A stretch of 64,000 nt of DNA from DATLGD01 sp035540755 (GTDB taxonomy: Bacteria; Actinomycetota; Actinomycetes; Mycobacteriales; SCTD01): positions 1 to 64,000 of the forward strand of contig DATLGD010000164.1 of assembly GCA_035540755.1 (NCBI GenBank). Direction: 5' to 3'. Every line of letters starts with the position of its first letter. Within the stretch, counting starts at the first letter, position 1. The notes beneath the pieces are model-generated. The model was not told the DNA's origin and ran no database searches. It was given only the letters and a program-made list of their open reading frames with translations. The position numbers and the translations under genes were made by a program. This document shows positions 54,035-63,151 of this stretch, one piece after another.

Positions 54035-56227
54035 TCAGCTCAGGCGTCTCCATCCGCTCCAGGGACCGGTCGTCCGGGAGGTGACGTAGAAGGCTCCGTC
54101 CAGGCCGACCGCGAAGGCGTCGACGCGACCGCCGCCGAGGGCCGCCGCAGCCGCGGGAGCGCCCAGCAGCTGTCCTCCGAGGGTGCTCCACGACGCGCTG
54201 TCGGTGCGGGTCCAGCCCGCGAGATCGGGCCCGCGGCCGGTGACGACCAGCTCACCACCGGGGCTCGCTGCGCCGACGCCGCCGGCGAGGCCGCCGCCCA
54301 GCGGCTGCCACGCCTTCCAGCCGCCGTCGTAGGAGCGCCGCCAGGCGCGGTTGTCGGTGCCCTGGACGACGACGTCGAGCCGGCCGGCGCTGACCTGCGC
54401 CACCGCGGGGCCCGTGCCGTTCGCGGCGGTGCCGCCCAGGGCGTACCACCCCGACCAGACGCCCGGCCTCGGGGAGTGCCTGTGCCACAGCTGCCGGTCG
54501 GGTCCGACGACGACCACGTGCATCCCGTCGCCGTACGCGGCCGCTGCGGGACGGCCGGCCAGCTTCCCGCCGAGCGGCTGCCAGCCGGTCCACGACGACG
54601 AGTCCGGCGCCCGGCGGTTGGTCCAGAGCTGGTCGTCGGTACCCCAGGCGAAGACCTCCCGCCAGCCGGACGTGCGGCCGGCGACGGCCGGGCCGCCCCG
54701 GGAGGCCCCGCCCAGCGAGGTCGTCGCGCTCACCGCGCTCCCCCCGGCCCACCTGCCGACCGCGACGCTGCCGTCCGGCCGGCGCCATGCCAGCTCGACG
54801 GCGCCGCCTGGAGCCGCCCAGGCTCCGGTCAGGTCGGTCTGCGGCGGCAGCCGCAGCGACCACCAGCTCGACCGGATGCCGTCGGACCGCCCGCTGCCGT
54901 AGGCGTAGGCGTTGCGGATGCCGTCGCCGGTGGTGCGCACCGACGTGGTGGCGCCGTTGGCGGCGGTGCCGCGCAGCTCGACGTCGAGCACCCGGCCGCC
55001 CCACTCGCCGTTGCCGTCGCGCCGGTGCACCACCACGGCGGTGAGCCGGCCGACCGCTGGGAAGGCCGACTGCAGCGCAGACACCGGCAGCCTGCCGCTC
55101 CAGCGGTGGTGCGGGTTGTTCCCGAGACCGTCCCAGCCGTCCTGCTGCGCCGGCAGCCACGACTGGCCCCCGGCGACCGTCCAGCCGCCGTTGCTCGAGC
55201 TGAACTCGGCCCGGATCGGCTCCCCGCCCGAGGTGCGGACCAGATGGGCAGTGCTGCGGATGGCCGCATCGGTGCTCGCGACCTCGACGGACGTCGTCGT
55301 GCCCCGGTCGGTGATGGTCATGCCCGCGTAGACCTGGCAGTAGGTGCTGTCGCAGATGTCCCATACCGAGCCGGCGGGCCGGCTCCGGCGGTAGTTCTCG
55401 GCGTAGGAGCGGGCCGCCACCGCCTGGGCCTCGAGCGCGGCCGGGCGCCAGCTGGTGATCGCCTCCCGGGGCACCACGGCGCGCAGGTACTCCTCGCGCG
55501 GCACGTGGTTGATCCGGGCCATGGTCGTCGGGGAGGTGCGGACCGCGGCCAGGCTCCCCCGGTACTGGCGGTTGCTCCCGTCCTCGTACTGCACCCGCAG
55601 CACGGAGGCCGAAGGCCGCCACAGCTCGACCTGCGTCGCATGCACGTAGATGCCGCCGAGCGGGTACGCACGCCAGCGCAGTCCGGCCCAGGCCTCGAGG
55701 ACCAGGCCCTCGGGGTCGTTGCGGACCCGCCAGCTCTCCACCCGGGCGCCCTCGACGGACTCGGGCAGGGCGGTGTCCGTCCCGGACCTCGAGCGCGCCC
55801 ACAGGCCCGGCTGCACCAGCACCTCGAGCTCGCAGAACCGGGCGCCGCTGCTGTCGCACTCGTACCGCCGGTCGGTGCTCGCCGAGCCGCCGGGCAGCCG
55901 ACCCTCCCTGCCCTCGCGGGTCAGCACGACCCGCACGGGCGCCCCCGACGGCCAGGCCGTCGAGGCGGTGCCGCGGTAGTAGGCGCTGAGGATCGTCGCC
56001 GACGACACGCCCTGCAGGGCGGCACCCTGCATGCCGTACTGCGACATGCCCCGGCCGTGGCCGAAGCCGCGGCCGTCGACCTCGAAGACGCCGCTGGACG
56101 GCACGGGGTAGATCTCGGCGGCGACGGCAGACGGCGCGACGAGGGCGAGGCCGCTGGCGGCGACGACGGTCGCCAGCCCGGCGACGGACGCCCGCCGGAG
56201 CGCGGTGCGAAGAGCAGTGGTGGGCAT
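54035..56227 (-). CDS. SpoIID/LytB-domain cell-wall protein with C-terminal beta-propeller
   Basis: 730 residues. Signal peptide to about 37 (LALVAPSAVAA). The SpoIID region begins FEVDGRGFGHGRGMSQYGMQGAALQG and contains VPREEYLRAVVPREAITSWRPAALEAQAVAARSYAE, CDSTYCQVYAG and IRAEFSSSNGG, the pattern of actinobacterial SpoIID-like glycan-strand lytic transglycosylases. From about 470 the six-blade propeller follows (AWGTDDQLWTNRRAPDSSSWTGWQPLGGKLAG and five similar repeats), ending WSGWRRLS. ATG 56227 follows GGAGG. Confidence 0.9.
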   Translation of the reverse strand: MPTTALRTALRRASVAGLATVVAASGLALVAPSAVAAEIYPVPSSGVFEVDGRGFGHGRGMSQYGMQGAALQGVSSATILSAYYRGTASTAWPSGAPVRVVLTREGREGRLPGGSASTDRRYECDSSGARFCELEVLVQPGLWARSRSGTDTALPESVEGARVESWRVRNDPEGLVLEAWAGLRWRAYPLGGIYVHATQVELWRPSASVLRVQYEDGSNRQYRGSLAAVRTSPTTMARINHVPREEYLRAVVPREAITSWRPAALEAQAVAARSYAENYRRSRPAGSVWDICDSTYCQVYAGMTITDRGTTTSVEVASTDAAIRSTAHLVRTSGGEPIRAEFSSSNGGWTVAGGQSWLPAQQDGWDGLGNNPHHRWSGRLPVSALQSAFPAVGRLTAVVVHRRDGNGEWGGRVLDVELRGTAANGATTSVRTTGDGIRNAYAYGSGRSDGIRSSWWSLRLPPQTDLTGAWAAPGGAVELAWRRPDGSVAVGRWAGGSAVSATTSLGGASRGGPAVAGRTSGWREVFAWGTDDQLWTNRRAPDSSSWTGWQPLGGKLAGRPAAAAYGDGMHVVVVGPDRQLWHRHSPRPGVWSGWYALGGTAANGTGPAVAQVSAGRLDVVVQGTDNRAWRRSYDGGWKAWQPLGGGLAGGVGAASPGGELVVTGRGPDLAGWTRTDSASWSTLGGQLLGAPAAAAALGGGRVDAFAVGLDGAFYVTSRTTGPWSGWRRLS

Positions 56228-56304
56228 CTGTGGTCCTCCGGTCGTGCGGACCGCAGGGGGTCCGGTTTGCGTCGGGCGGCACGTGGCCGCCGGGGGGTGG
56301 GCCG

Positions 56305-58437
56305 CTAGCCCAGGCGCTGCCAGCCGCTCCACGTGGAGCCGATGCGCACGGTGCGCCAGACGGCCTCGTCGGCACCGACCGCGGTGACCTCGACCCGGCC
56401 GGTGCCGGGGACGGCGGTGACGGACGGGGCGCTGAGCAGCTTGCCGCCCAGGCTCCGCCACGTGCCGACGCCGGTCGCGCTCACGTCACGCACCCAGATG
56501 GCGCTGTCGGTGCCGCGGGCGGCGACCAGGACGTTGTCCGCCGAGGGCGACGCCGCCGAGACGTCGTCGAGCGTGCGCCCGCCGATCGCCTGCCAGGCGG
56601 ACCAGCCCCTGGCCGCGGTCCAGGCCCGCCGGTGCAGCTGCCCGTCCAGGCCGACGACGACGACCTCGTAGCGCCCGGCGGGCGTCCACGTCGACGCGGG
56701 GCCCGTGCCGACGAGCATGAGGCCCCCGAGCCGCTCCCAGCTGGACCACTGACCCGCCTTGTGCGAGAACCGGTAGGCCGCCGCGCCGTCGGTCTGGCGG
56801 ACGAGCACGTTGAGGCTGCTGCCGCTCGCGGCGACCGACGGCCGCGACGTGACGCTGCCGCCGAGCGACGACCACCCGACCCAGCTGCTCGTGCCGGCCA
56901 GCTGTCCGTTGACCCAGAGCTGGTCGTCGGTGCCGCGAGCGAAGACGTTGAGCACCGAGGTGCCGCGCCAGGCGGCCGTGGGGGCGCCGACCACGACGCC
57001 GCCGAGGGCGGTGGCGGGGCGCAGGGCGCCGTTCTCGATCCGACGGTGGGTCGCGGCGCCGGTCGACGAGCGCTGCACGAGATCGGTGCTCCCGGTGCTG
57101 CGCGCGGCCGTGGTGAGCGGACCCCAGCTCGGCCCGACGGCGGGAGCCGGAGCCGGCGCAGGGGCGGGTGCCGGAGCGGGTGCCGGAGAAGGCGACGGAG
57201 AAGGCGACGGTGAAGGCGCCGGCGCTGTGCTGCCGCCCTGCTGCGCCTCCCAGGCCTTCGTCCGCATGGCGGGCAGCGTGGCCATCCCGTTGTTGCCCGG
57301 GCAGTCGGTGGTGCTGACGTCCCGGTGGCCGTGGACGCGCGGCAGGGTCACGACCGTGCCCTTCTTGTAGCGGGTGCTGCCGCCGGAGGTCATCTGCACG
57401 GTGCTGCGGGGGTCCCGGCCGTACAGGCCCAGCTTCCAGCCGACCAGCTTGGCCACGGTGTCCTGCATGGCCGCGGGCGGCGTCACGCTGCTGTAGGTGC
57501 CGATCATCGAGATGCCGACCGTGTTGGTGTTGAAGCCGCCGGCGTGCGCACCGATGACGGGCCGCTCCACGCCGCCGTGGCGGCCCTCCCAGGCGGTGCC
57601 GAACTTGTCGACCAGGACGTTGTAGCCGATGTCGGACCACCCCAGGCTGTTGACGTGGTAGGCGTAGAAGCCGCGGATGATCCCCGGCACGTCGCTCGCC
57701 GTGTAGGAGTTCGAGCTGGCGGTGTGGTGGATGGTCGCCGCGCTGAGGGTCGAGGAGTAGGACGGGCTGCCCTTGCGGATCGACTCGTCGGCGCCCCACT
57801 GCGCACGGGTGCGGATCGCGGGCCTCGCGGCGGCGGCGTGAGCGGTCGACGCCGGGGCGCCGGTGCGCACGACCGCCGCGTCGGCCGGTGACTCGCCCGG
57901 GTCGATGAGCTCGAGCCGCACCTTGCGGGGAGCGGCTCCGGACACGACGTCGACCCGCGCCTGCACGCCGTCGGCCTCGCCGACCCACAGCGGAGAGGTG
58001 CCGGCGCGGCCGGTGGCCGCGTCGAGGTGCTGCAGGTCGGGCTCCTCGTCGGCGAGGCCGCCGATGTCCTCCCAGTCCGACCAGGTGCCGTCCGTGCGGG
58101 TGCGGACGAACGCCTCGACCTCACCCACCTCCGGGCCGTGCTCCCAGGTGACGCCGACCATCTCGAACGGCTGCGTGCTGCGCTCTGCGGTGAGGGCGAG
58201 CGTGCGCCGGCTCCGGCCGGCGGCGGCGAGGTCGCTGCGCCGGGCAACGGCGGGCGCCCCGACCTCGGGCACCGCCGGTGCGCTCGCGGCGGCCACCGGC
58301 TCCACGGCGTCGAGGGCGACCGTGACGACCTCCGGCGCCACCGGCCGCGGGGCCGGCTCCGGTCGGTCGACCACCGGGAGCGCCAGCAGGACCGGGGTCA
58401 GGACGGACAGCAGGGCCAGGTCACGGGGCTTGCGCAC
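56305..58437 (-). CDS. N-acetylmuramoyl-L-alanine amidase (PGRP/Amidase_2) with C-terminal beta-propeller
   Basis: 710 residues. A basic start and hydrophobic LALLSVLTPVLLALPVV (signal peptide or anchor) precede a domain of about 180 residues with WSDWEDIGG. The amidase (about 250-420) has zinc ligands in ATIHHTASSNSYT and HGHRDVSTTDCPGNN and the substrate Tyr in YAYHVNSLGWSDIGYNVLV. A (Pro-Ser)/(Pro-Ala) linker of about 30 residues leads to six propeller blades ending STWSGWQRLG. It would cut the muramyl-alanine bond of peptidoglycan outside the cell. GTG 58437 follows GGAG. Confidence 0.93.
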   Translation of the reverse strand: MRKPRDLALLSVLTPVLLALPVVDRPEPAPRPVAPEVVTVALDAVEPVAAASAPAVPEVGAPAVARRSDLAAAGRSRRTLALTAERSTQPFEMVGVTWEHGPEVGEVEAFVRTRTDGTWSDWEDIGGLADEEPDLQHLDAATGRAGTSPLWVGEADGVQARVDVVSGAAPRKVRLELIDPGESPADAAVVRTGAPASTAHAAAARPAIRTRAQWGADESIRKGSPSYSSTLSAATIHHTASSNSYTASDVPGIIRGFYAYHVNSLGWSDIGYNVLVDKFGTAWEGRHGGVERPVIGAHAGGFNTNTVGISMIGTYSSVTPPAAMQDTVAKLVGWKLGLYGRDPRSTVQMTSGGSTRYKKGTVVTLPRVHGHRDVSTTDCPGNNGMATLPAMRTKAWEAQQGGSTAPAPSPSPSPSPSPAPAPAPAPAPAPAPAVGPSWGPLTTAARSTGSTDLVQRSSTGAATHRRIENGALRPATALGGVVVGAPTAAWRGTSVLNVFARGTDDQLWVNGQLAGTSSWVGWSSLGGSVTSRPSVAASGSSLNVLVRQTDGAAAYRFSHKAGQWSSWERLGGLMLVGTGPASTWTPAGRYEVVVVGLDGQLHRRAWTAARGWSAWQAIGGRTLDDVSAASPSADNVLVAARGTDSAIWVRDVSATGVGTWRSLGGKLLSAPSVTAVPGTGRVEVTAVGADEAVWRTVRIGSTWSGWQRLG
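57141..57220. repeat. Low-complexity linker repeat in the amidase gene
   Basis: Two exact 12-bp units (57185-57196, 57197-57208) and a variant (57209-57220), preceded by GCC/GGC-rich six-base repeats from 57141, encode the Pro-Ser and Pro-Ala linker. Units of 6 and 12 bp keep the frame, so linker length can vary. Confidence 0.8.
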
Positions 58438-58765
58438 GCGAGGAGCTCCAAACGTCTCACCGGCGACACGGCACTGGACCGGGCGGCCTTCCGGGCCGCC
58501 GCGTCCGCGTCGACGAGGTCTTCCTGCTGTTCGACCGGTTCCCCCGCAGGCTTGACCCCGCAAGGAGCGCCGCTTGTCACAGCAGCCACAGGAGTCTCAC
58601 CGGGATCGGAGCCGTTGACCAGGGGTTCGGGCCGCTTTTCCCGCTTCGGCCCGCCGACCGGTCACGTTCAGTAGCAGGTCGATGACAGTCACGCTCAAGG
58701 AAGTGACGCAGAGCGACGAGAGAACGGGGGTGCCCCTCTCTGCCAGCCGCCTGGAAGGTTCGACG
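58438..58765. other. 328-bp divergent regulatory region, amidase/CAP protein
   Basis: No convincing gene. It must contain promoters for both propeller genes. On the plus strand TTGACC at 58615-58620 looks like a -35 box but no good -10 lies at the right spacing. On the minus strand, GCGGGGGAACC (near 58546) resembles part of the c-di-AMP riboswitch, but the other conserved parts are absent. Confidence 0.4.
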
Positions 58766-60127
58766 ATGACAGACCGACGGAGCTCCCGTCCTCCGGACCG
58801 CCCGACGCCCACGCAGCGACTGCTCGCCGTCGTCCTCGCGATCGTCGCCTCCCTGGCCGCCTTCGCGGTCGCCGCGTCACCGGCGTCGGCGGCGTCGGCC
58901 GACCCCGGCGCCGAGCTCGACATGCTCACCTCGCTGAACGCCGAGCGCAGCTCCCGCGGCCTGCACACCCTCCGCGCCACCGTCGACCTCGTCGACGTCG
59001 CCCGCCGGCACGCCGGCTGGATGGCCGACAACGGCTCGCTCCAGCACAACGGCCGGCTGGCCACGGACGTGGCGGGCTGGACGATGCTGTCGGAGAACGT
59101 CGGCTACAGCGGCAACCCGACGACCCTGCACAACGCGCTCATGAACAGCACCGGCCACCGGGCCAACATCCTCGACGGCCGTCCCACCCAGGTCGGCGTC
59201 GGCGCGGCGCGCGACTCCCGCGGCGTCCTGTGGGTCACCCAGGTGTTCCGCCGTCCGGATGCCTCGACGGTCAACGCCCCCACCGCCGTGCTCGGCCTCG
59301 GTGCCGCCGGGACGCCCGATGTGGCAGTGGCCTCGGTCGGCACCCTGTACACCGCCGAGCGCGGCTCCGACGGCACCACCGGCGTGCGCCTGATGACCGA
59401 CTCCGGGTTCTCCGGCGGCGCGACGCCGCTGGGCGGAGCCAGCCTGGAGTCGCCGGCGATCGACGCCACACCGAAGGGGCAGATCAGCGTCGTCGCCCGC
59501 GGCACCGACAGGGCGCTGTGGCTGCGCAGCAAGGCCGACTCCGGGTCGGGCTGGCAGCCCTGGCTGCGGCTCGGCGGGAGCGGCACCTCCCGCCCTGCGG
59601 TGGCGTCGTGGGCCCAGGGCCGGCTCGACGTCGTCGTGCGCGGTGGCGACGGTGCCCTGTGGCACCGCAGCCAGACCTCCCCCGGCTCCTGGACCGGCTG
59701 GATGCCGCTCGGCGGCGCCATCGCCGAGGGGGCCGACGCCGACATCGTGTCGACCGGCTTCGGCAAGCTGACGGTCGCCGTGCAGGGCCGCGACTCCCAG
59801 ATCTGGGCGCGCAGCTTCTCGCTCGGCTCCGGCTGGACCCCGTGGACGCCGCTGCGCGGGCACTCCAAGGGCGGCCCGACGCTGTCGTCCCCCGGCAGCG
59901 GCCGCGTCGTCGTCGCGATGAAGGGACTGGACGACGCCGGCTGGACGATGAACCTCGACGGCGGCCGGCTCGGGAGCTGGAACCGCCTGGGCGGTGTGCT
60001 GAAGACCGCACCGACCTCCGCCGGCAGCGGCGGCCGCGTGGACGTGGTGACCGTCGGCACCGACGGCCTGCTCTACCGCGTCACGCAGGTCGACGGCCGC
60101 TGGTCCTCCTGGCGCCGCGTCAGCTGA
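58766..60127 (+). CDS. CAP/SCP-domain exported protein with C-terminal beta-propeller
   Basis: 453 residues. Signal peptide LLAVVLAIVASLAAFAVAASPASA (to about 42). CAP domain (about 48-165): LTSLNAERSSRGLHTLRATVDLVDVARRHAGWMADNGSLQHNG, LSENVGYSGNPTTLHNALMNSTGHRANILDGRPTQVGVG and VTQVFRRP, with the His/Glu/His constellation of the family. Then the propeller: VARGTDRALWLRSKADSGSGWQPWLRLGGSG and similar blades, ending RWSSWRRVS. ATG 58766 follows GGAAGG by seven bases; an upstream in-frame ATG at 58682 lacks a ribosome site. Confidence 0.9.
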   Translation: MTDRRSSRPPDRPTPTQRLLAVVLAIVASLAAFAVAASPASAASADPGAELDMLTSLNAERSSRGLHTLRATVDLVDVARRHAGWMADNGSLQHNGRLATDVAGWTMLSENVGYSGNPTTLHNALMNSTGHRANILDGRPTQVGVGAARDSRGVLWVTQVFRRPDASTVNAPTAVLGLGAAGTPDVAVASVGTLYTAERGSDGTTGVRLMTDSGFSGGATPLGGASLESPAIDATPKGQISVVARGTDRALWLRSKADSGSGWQPWLRLGGSGTSRPAVASWAQGRLDVVVRGGDGALWHRSQTSPGSWTGWMPLGGAIAEGADADIVSTGFGKLTVAVQGRDSQIWARSFSLGSGWTPWTPLRGHSKGGPTLSSPGSGRVVVAMKGLDDAGWTMNLDGGRLGSWNRLGGVLKTAPTSAGSGGRVDVVTVGTDGLLYRVTQVDGRWSSWRRVS

Positions 60128-60137
60128 CCTCGGCTGG

Positions 60138-62450
60138 CTACGCCTCCACGGCGGCCGGTCCCTCGGGGGCCGGCCGCCGTCGGCGTCCGCGGGGCCGGGC
60201 GGTCGACAGCGGCACCAGCACCGAACCGACCCCGAGTGCCACCAGCGAGGCGCCGGCCAGCACGGTGAGTCGCAGCACGCGGGGCGATCGATACGTCAGC
60301 TCGAGCCGGCCGGCGTCCCCGGGAGCGACGTCGACCGCGACGAGCAGGTCCCCGTGCCGCTGCACCTCGACCGGCTCCCCGTCGAGGGTGGCGGAGTACC
60401 CGGGGAACCAGAGCCGCGCGAACACCAGGCGGCCCTCCTCCGTCCCGCCCCGGACGTCCACGCACTCGTGGTTCGGACCGGCGCCGCACTCCTGTTCGGT
60501 GACCGCCGCCACCGCCGTGCCGGGGGACACGTAGGACAGCAGGCCCGGCAGGTCGTAGGTCGGTCCGCGGTAGGTGGCGGTCCACTCCCCCTCGGACGTC
60601 CGGGTCCAGGGTGCACCGAGGACGTCCTCGAGCTCGTCGGCGCGGTCGCCGAGCAGCGCGATGACCTGGTCCACGCGGAGCAGCTCGAGCCAGGTCACGC
60701 CGGTCGCGGGGTCGAAGGCGGCGAAGCGCGCCGCTCCGCCGGCGCGGAAGTTGCCCTGGTCGTCCATCGGGAAGCGGTCCCGGAAGAAGCGGTTGCCCAG
60801 CGGGCTGTAGCCGTTGACCTGCCGGGTGCCGGCCATCAGGCCGGTCGAGGACGGGTGGTACTCCGCGTAGAACGAGCGCAGCTCCTCGGCGCTGGCGTCA
60901 GTGCGCGGATAGGTGCCGTAGAAGAGCGTGTAGTCCTCGAGGCTGAGCGGCTCGACGGTGCGCAGGTCGCTCGGGAAGCCGTAGTCGATGCCTCGCGGCT
61001 CAGGGTGCAGCACCGCCAGCCAGCCCAGCAGCAGGACCGTGCCTGAGGCGATCACGGCGTCGGCGAGCGGGCCGCGCCAGCGGGCGGCGCGGGCATGCGA
61101 TCGGCTCCCGAGCCACCAGGTCGCCGCGACGAGGGCGGCGAGCGCCAGGCACAGCGGCAGGATCCGGTCCCCGCCCAGCGGGTCGGCCTGCAGCGAGTTG
61201 AGCGTCAGCAGGGCCACCAGCCCGAGCAGCACCCCGAGCCTGCGGCGGGTGAAGGCGAAGCTGCCCCGGGCCACCAGGAGCGCCGCGGTCACCAGCAGGA
61301 AGAAGCCGAAGTACTGCAGGAAGCGGGTCGGGAAGCGGAACACGAGCACGCGCTCGGGACCGAGCGCTCCCAACGCGGCCAGGACCACGGCGGCGACCGC
61401 GGTCAGCAGCAGCGCCCGGGTGCGCGCCTCGAACGGCCCCCGTCGCCAGAGCACCAGCACCGGCAGCACGAACCAGGCGACGTAGAAGTGCGGCAGCTCC
61501 TGCCGGGCCAGCCCGCCGAAGTTGACGAACCAGCCCCAGTAGCTGGGGTCGGCGAAGTGCAGCAGGCCCTCCAGCGGCACCACGTTGAAGTTGGCGTTGT
61601 TGCGCATGCCGGCGCTGCGGGTGGCCAGCGCGAAGGACGCGACCAGGGGGTACAGGGCCACCAGCGACGCGATGACGCCGCCGGCGTACCAGGCGCCGAG
61701 CCATGCCGTGTCGCGGCGCGGCGCCCGCAGCGCCAGCCGCGCCAGCAGCAGCGTGGCCACGACGATGCCGAGGAACGGGATGGCCAGCGGCCACCCGCTC
61801 GTGCAGGCGCCGTAGGTGCCGAGCAGCACGGCCCAGCCGTACCGGCGGCGCGGCTGCTGGTGGAAGGCCATCGCCGCGGCGACGGCCACGACGAACCAGG
61901 TGAAGGACGTCACCGCCTGGTACCAGCCCGCTCCCCACACCCACGTGTAGGGCTGGAAGCCCACCGACACGGCGAAGGCCACGGTCCAGCCCGCGGACAG
62001 CCCGAGCGTGCGGCCGAGCCAGGCCGCCGCCGCGGTGAGGACCACGGCGTGGACGAGGAAGTAGACGAACGAGCCGAACGCGACGTCGTCCACGCCGGCC
62101 AGGAACACGCTGAGCGCGACGTTGACCGGGTTGTAGATGGCGTTCTGGTACTCGATCGCGTGCCCGCTGCTCTCGACGAGGTCGGTGCTGAGCCACGGCC
62201 AGTGGCCCGACCGGACGATGCGCCCGATGTCGATGAGCTTGGGGACGGCGTCGGCCTGCCGGTCGTCGACGAAGAAGAAGCGGGAGTTGCGCAGGTACAG
62301 CAGGGACACCAGGCCGGCCACCGCGAGCACCGACACGGCCCCCGACAGCGGGCCGCTCCAGGTGCGAGGGCGGGGGCGCTCCGCGACCGGCCAGGGGGCC
62401 CCCCGGACGTCCGGTGCGCTCAGGGTGTCCACCGGCGCGGCTGTGCGCAT
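60138..62450 (-). CDS. YfhO-like integral membrane protein (GT-C glycosyltransferase fold)
   Basis: 770 residues with about 12 membrane segments between residues 35 and 480, followed by an extracytoplasmic domain and a last helix (LRLTVLAGASLVALGVGSVLVPL). A conserved acidic loop FFFVDDRQADAVPKL and QNAIYNPVNVALSV near the N-terminus, and LWFPGYSATLDGEPVEVQRHGDLLVAVDVAPGDAGRLELTYRSPRV near the C-terminus, match YfhO-type proteins, known to glycosylate teichoic acids. The donor may be a polyprenyl-phosphate sugar. ATG 62450 follows GAAGGA. It lies between the propeller genes and the exported FKBP. Confidence 0.82.
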   Translation of the reverse strand: MRTAAPVDTLSAPDVRGAPWPVAERPRPRTWSGPLSGAVSVLAVAGLVSLLYLRNSRFFFVDDRQADAVPKLIDIGRIVRSGHWPWLSTDLVESSGHAIEYQNAIYNPVNVALSVFLAGVDDVAFGSFVYFLVHAVVLTAAAAWLGRTLGLSAGWTVAFAVSVGFQPYTWVWGAGWYQAVTSFTWFVVAVAAAMAFHQQPRRRYGWAVLLGTYGACTSGWPLAIPFLGIVVATLLLARLALRAPRRDTAWLGAWYAGGVIASLVALYPLVASFALATRSAGMRNNANFNVVPLEGLLHFADPSYWGWFVNFGGLARQELPHFYVAWFVLPVLVLWRRGPFEARTRALLLTAVAAVVLAALGALGPERVLVFRFPTRFLQYFGFFLLVTAALLVARGSFAFTRRRLGVLLGLVALLTLNSLQADPLGGDRILPLCLALAALVAATWWLGSRSHARAARWRGPLADAVIASGTVLLLGWLAVLHPEPRGIDYGFPSDLRTVEPLSLEDYTLFYGTYPRTDASAEELRSFYAEYHPSSTGLMAGTRQVNGYSPLGNRFFRDRFPMDDQGNFRAGGAARFAAFDPATGVTWLELLRVDQVIALLGDRADELEDVLGAPWTRTSEGEWTATYRGPTYDLPGLLSYVSPGTAVAAVTEQECGAGPNHECVDVRGGTEEGRLVFARLWFPGYSATLDGEPVEVQRHGDLLVAVDVAPGDAGRLELTYRSPRVLRLTVLAGASLVALGVGSVLVPLSTARPRGRRRRPAPEGPAAVEA

Positions 62451-62581
62451 CGTTCCTTCACGTGTCGGCTCGGGCCTGGGCCGAGGACGGAACGCCCTCC
62501 GGCCGGTGCCGGCGGCGGCGCGCAGTGCGGCTCGCCGCTCCTGCCGGATCGGACCCTAGCCTGCGGCGCGGCCGTCGCGGA

Positions 62582-63151
62582 CTAGGACGCGGCCGCCGAG
62601 ACGATGTCGATGACGAAGACCAGGGTGCTGTTCGGCGGGATCGGTCCCTGACCCGTCGGTCCGTAGCCCAGCTCGCTCGGGATGACGATCTCCCGCCGTC
62701 CGCCCTCGCGCATGCCGAGCACCCCCTGGTCGAAGCCGGGGATGAGGTTGCCGCCGCCGGCCTGGAACGGCAGCGTGCTCTCCGGCCCCCGCCGCCAGGA
62801 GGCGTCGAAGACCTCCCCGGTCTCGTAGAAGGCGCCGACGTACCGGGCCTGGACCTGCACGCCCTCGACCACCTCGGCGCCCTCGCCGACGACGACGTCG
62901 CGGACCACCAGCCCGCAGGGCGGCAGCTCCTCGCTGGGCTCGACCACCGGCTGCACGGCCAGGTCGGTCGAGGTGCTCGGACGCGGCTCCTGCACCTCGG
63001 GCACGTCGTCGCACGGCGTCGCCGGCGCGGCGGCGGTCGGCGTGGCCTCGGTGGCCTGCACCGTCGGGTCGTCGCCGTCCCCGCCGCAGCCGGCGAGCAG
63101 GACGGCCGAGACGAGGGCAGCGGCCGCCCAGCGGCCGGTGCGGGCGCTCAC
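62582..63151 (-). CDS. FKBP-type peptidyl-prolyl isomerase lipoprotein
   Basis: 189 residues. Signal peptide with lipobox LLAGC (Cys22), a low-complexity linker to about 75, then FKBP domain: [89 protein letters not shown] membrane-anchored folding helper outside the cytoplasm. GTG 63151 overlaps the prcA stop (GTGA), an odd coupling of an exported protein to the cytoplasmic proteasome. Confidence 0.94.
   Translation of the reverse strand: MSARTGRWAAAALVSAVLLAGCGGDGDDPTVQATEATPTAAAPATPCDDVPEVQEPRPSTSTDLAVQPVVEPSEELPPCGLVVRDVVVGEGAEVVEGVQVQARYVGAFYETGEVFDASWRRGPESTLPFQAGGGNLIPGFDQGVLGMREGGRREIVIPSELGYGPTGQGPIPPNSTLVFVIDIVSAAAS

Noticed and set aside
58438..58620. c-di-AMP (ydaO-type) riboswitch upstream of the amidase
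   Set aside because: Only GCGGGGGAACC resembles it; the conserved GACAGCTAACC-like end and the second GGGTGA loop are absent.
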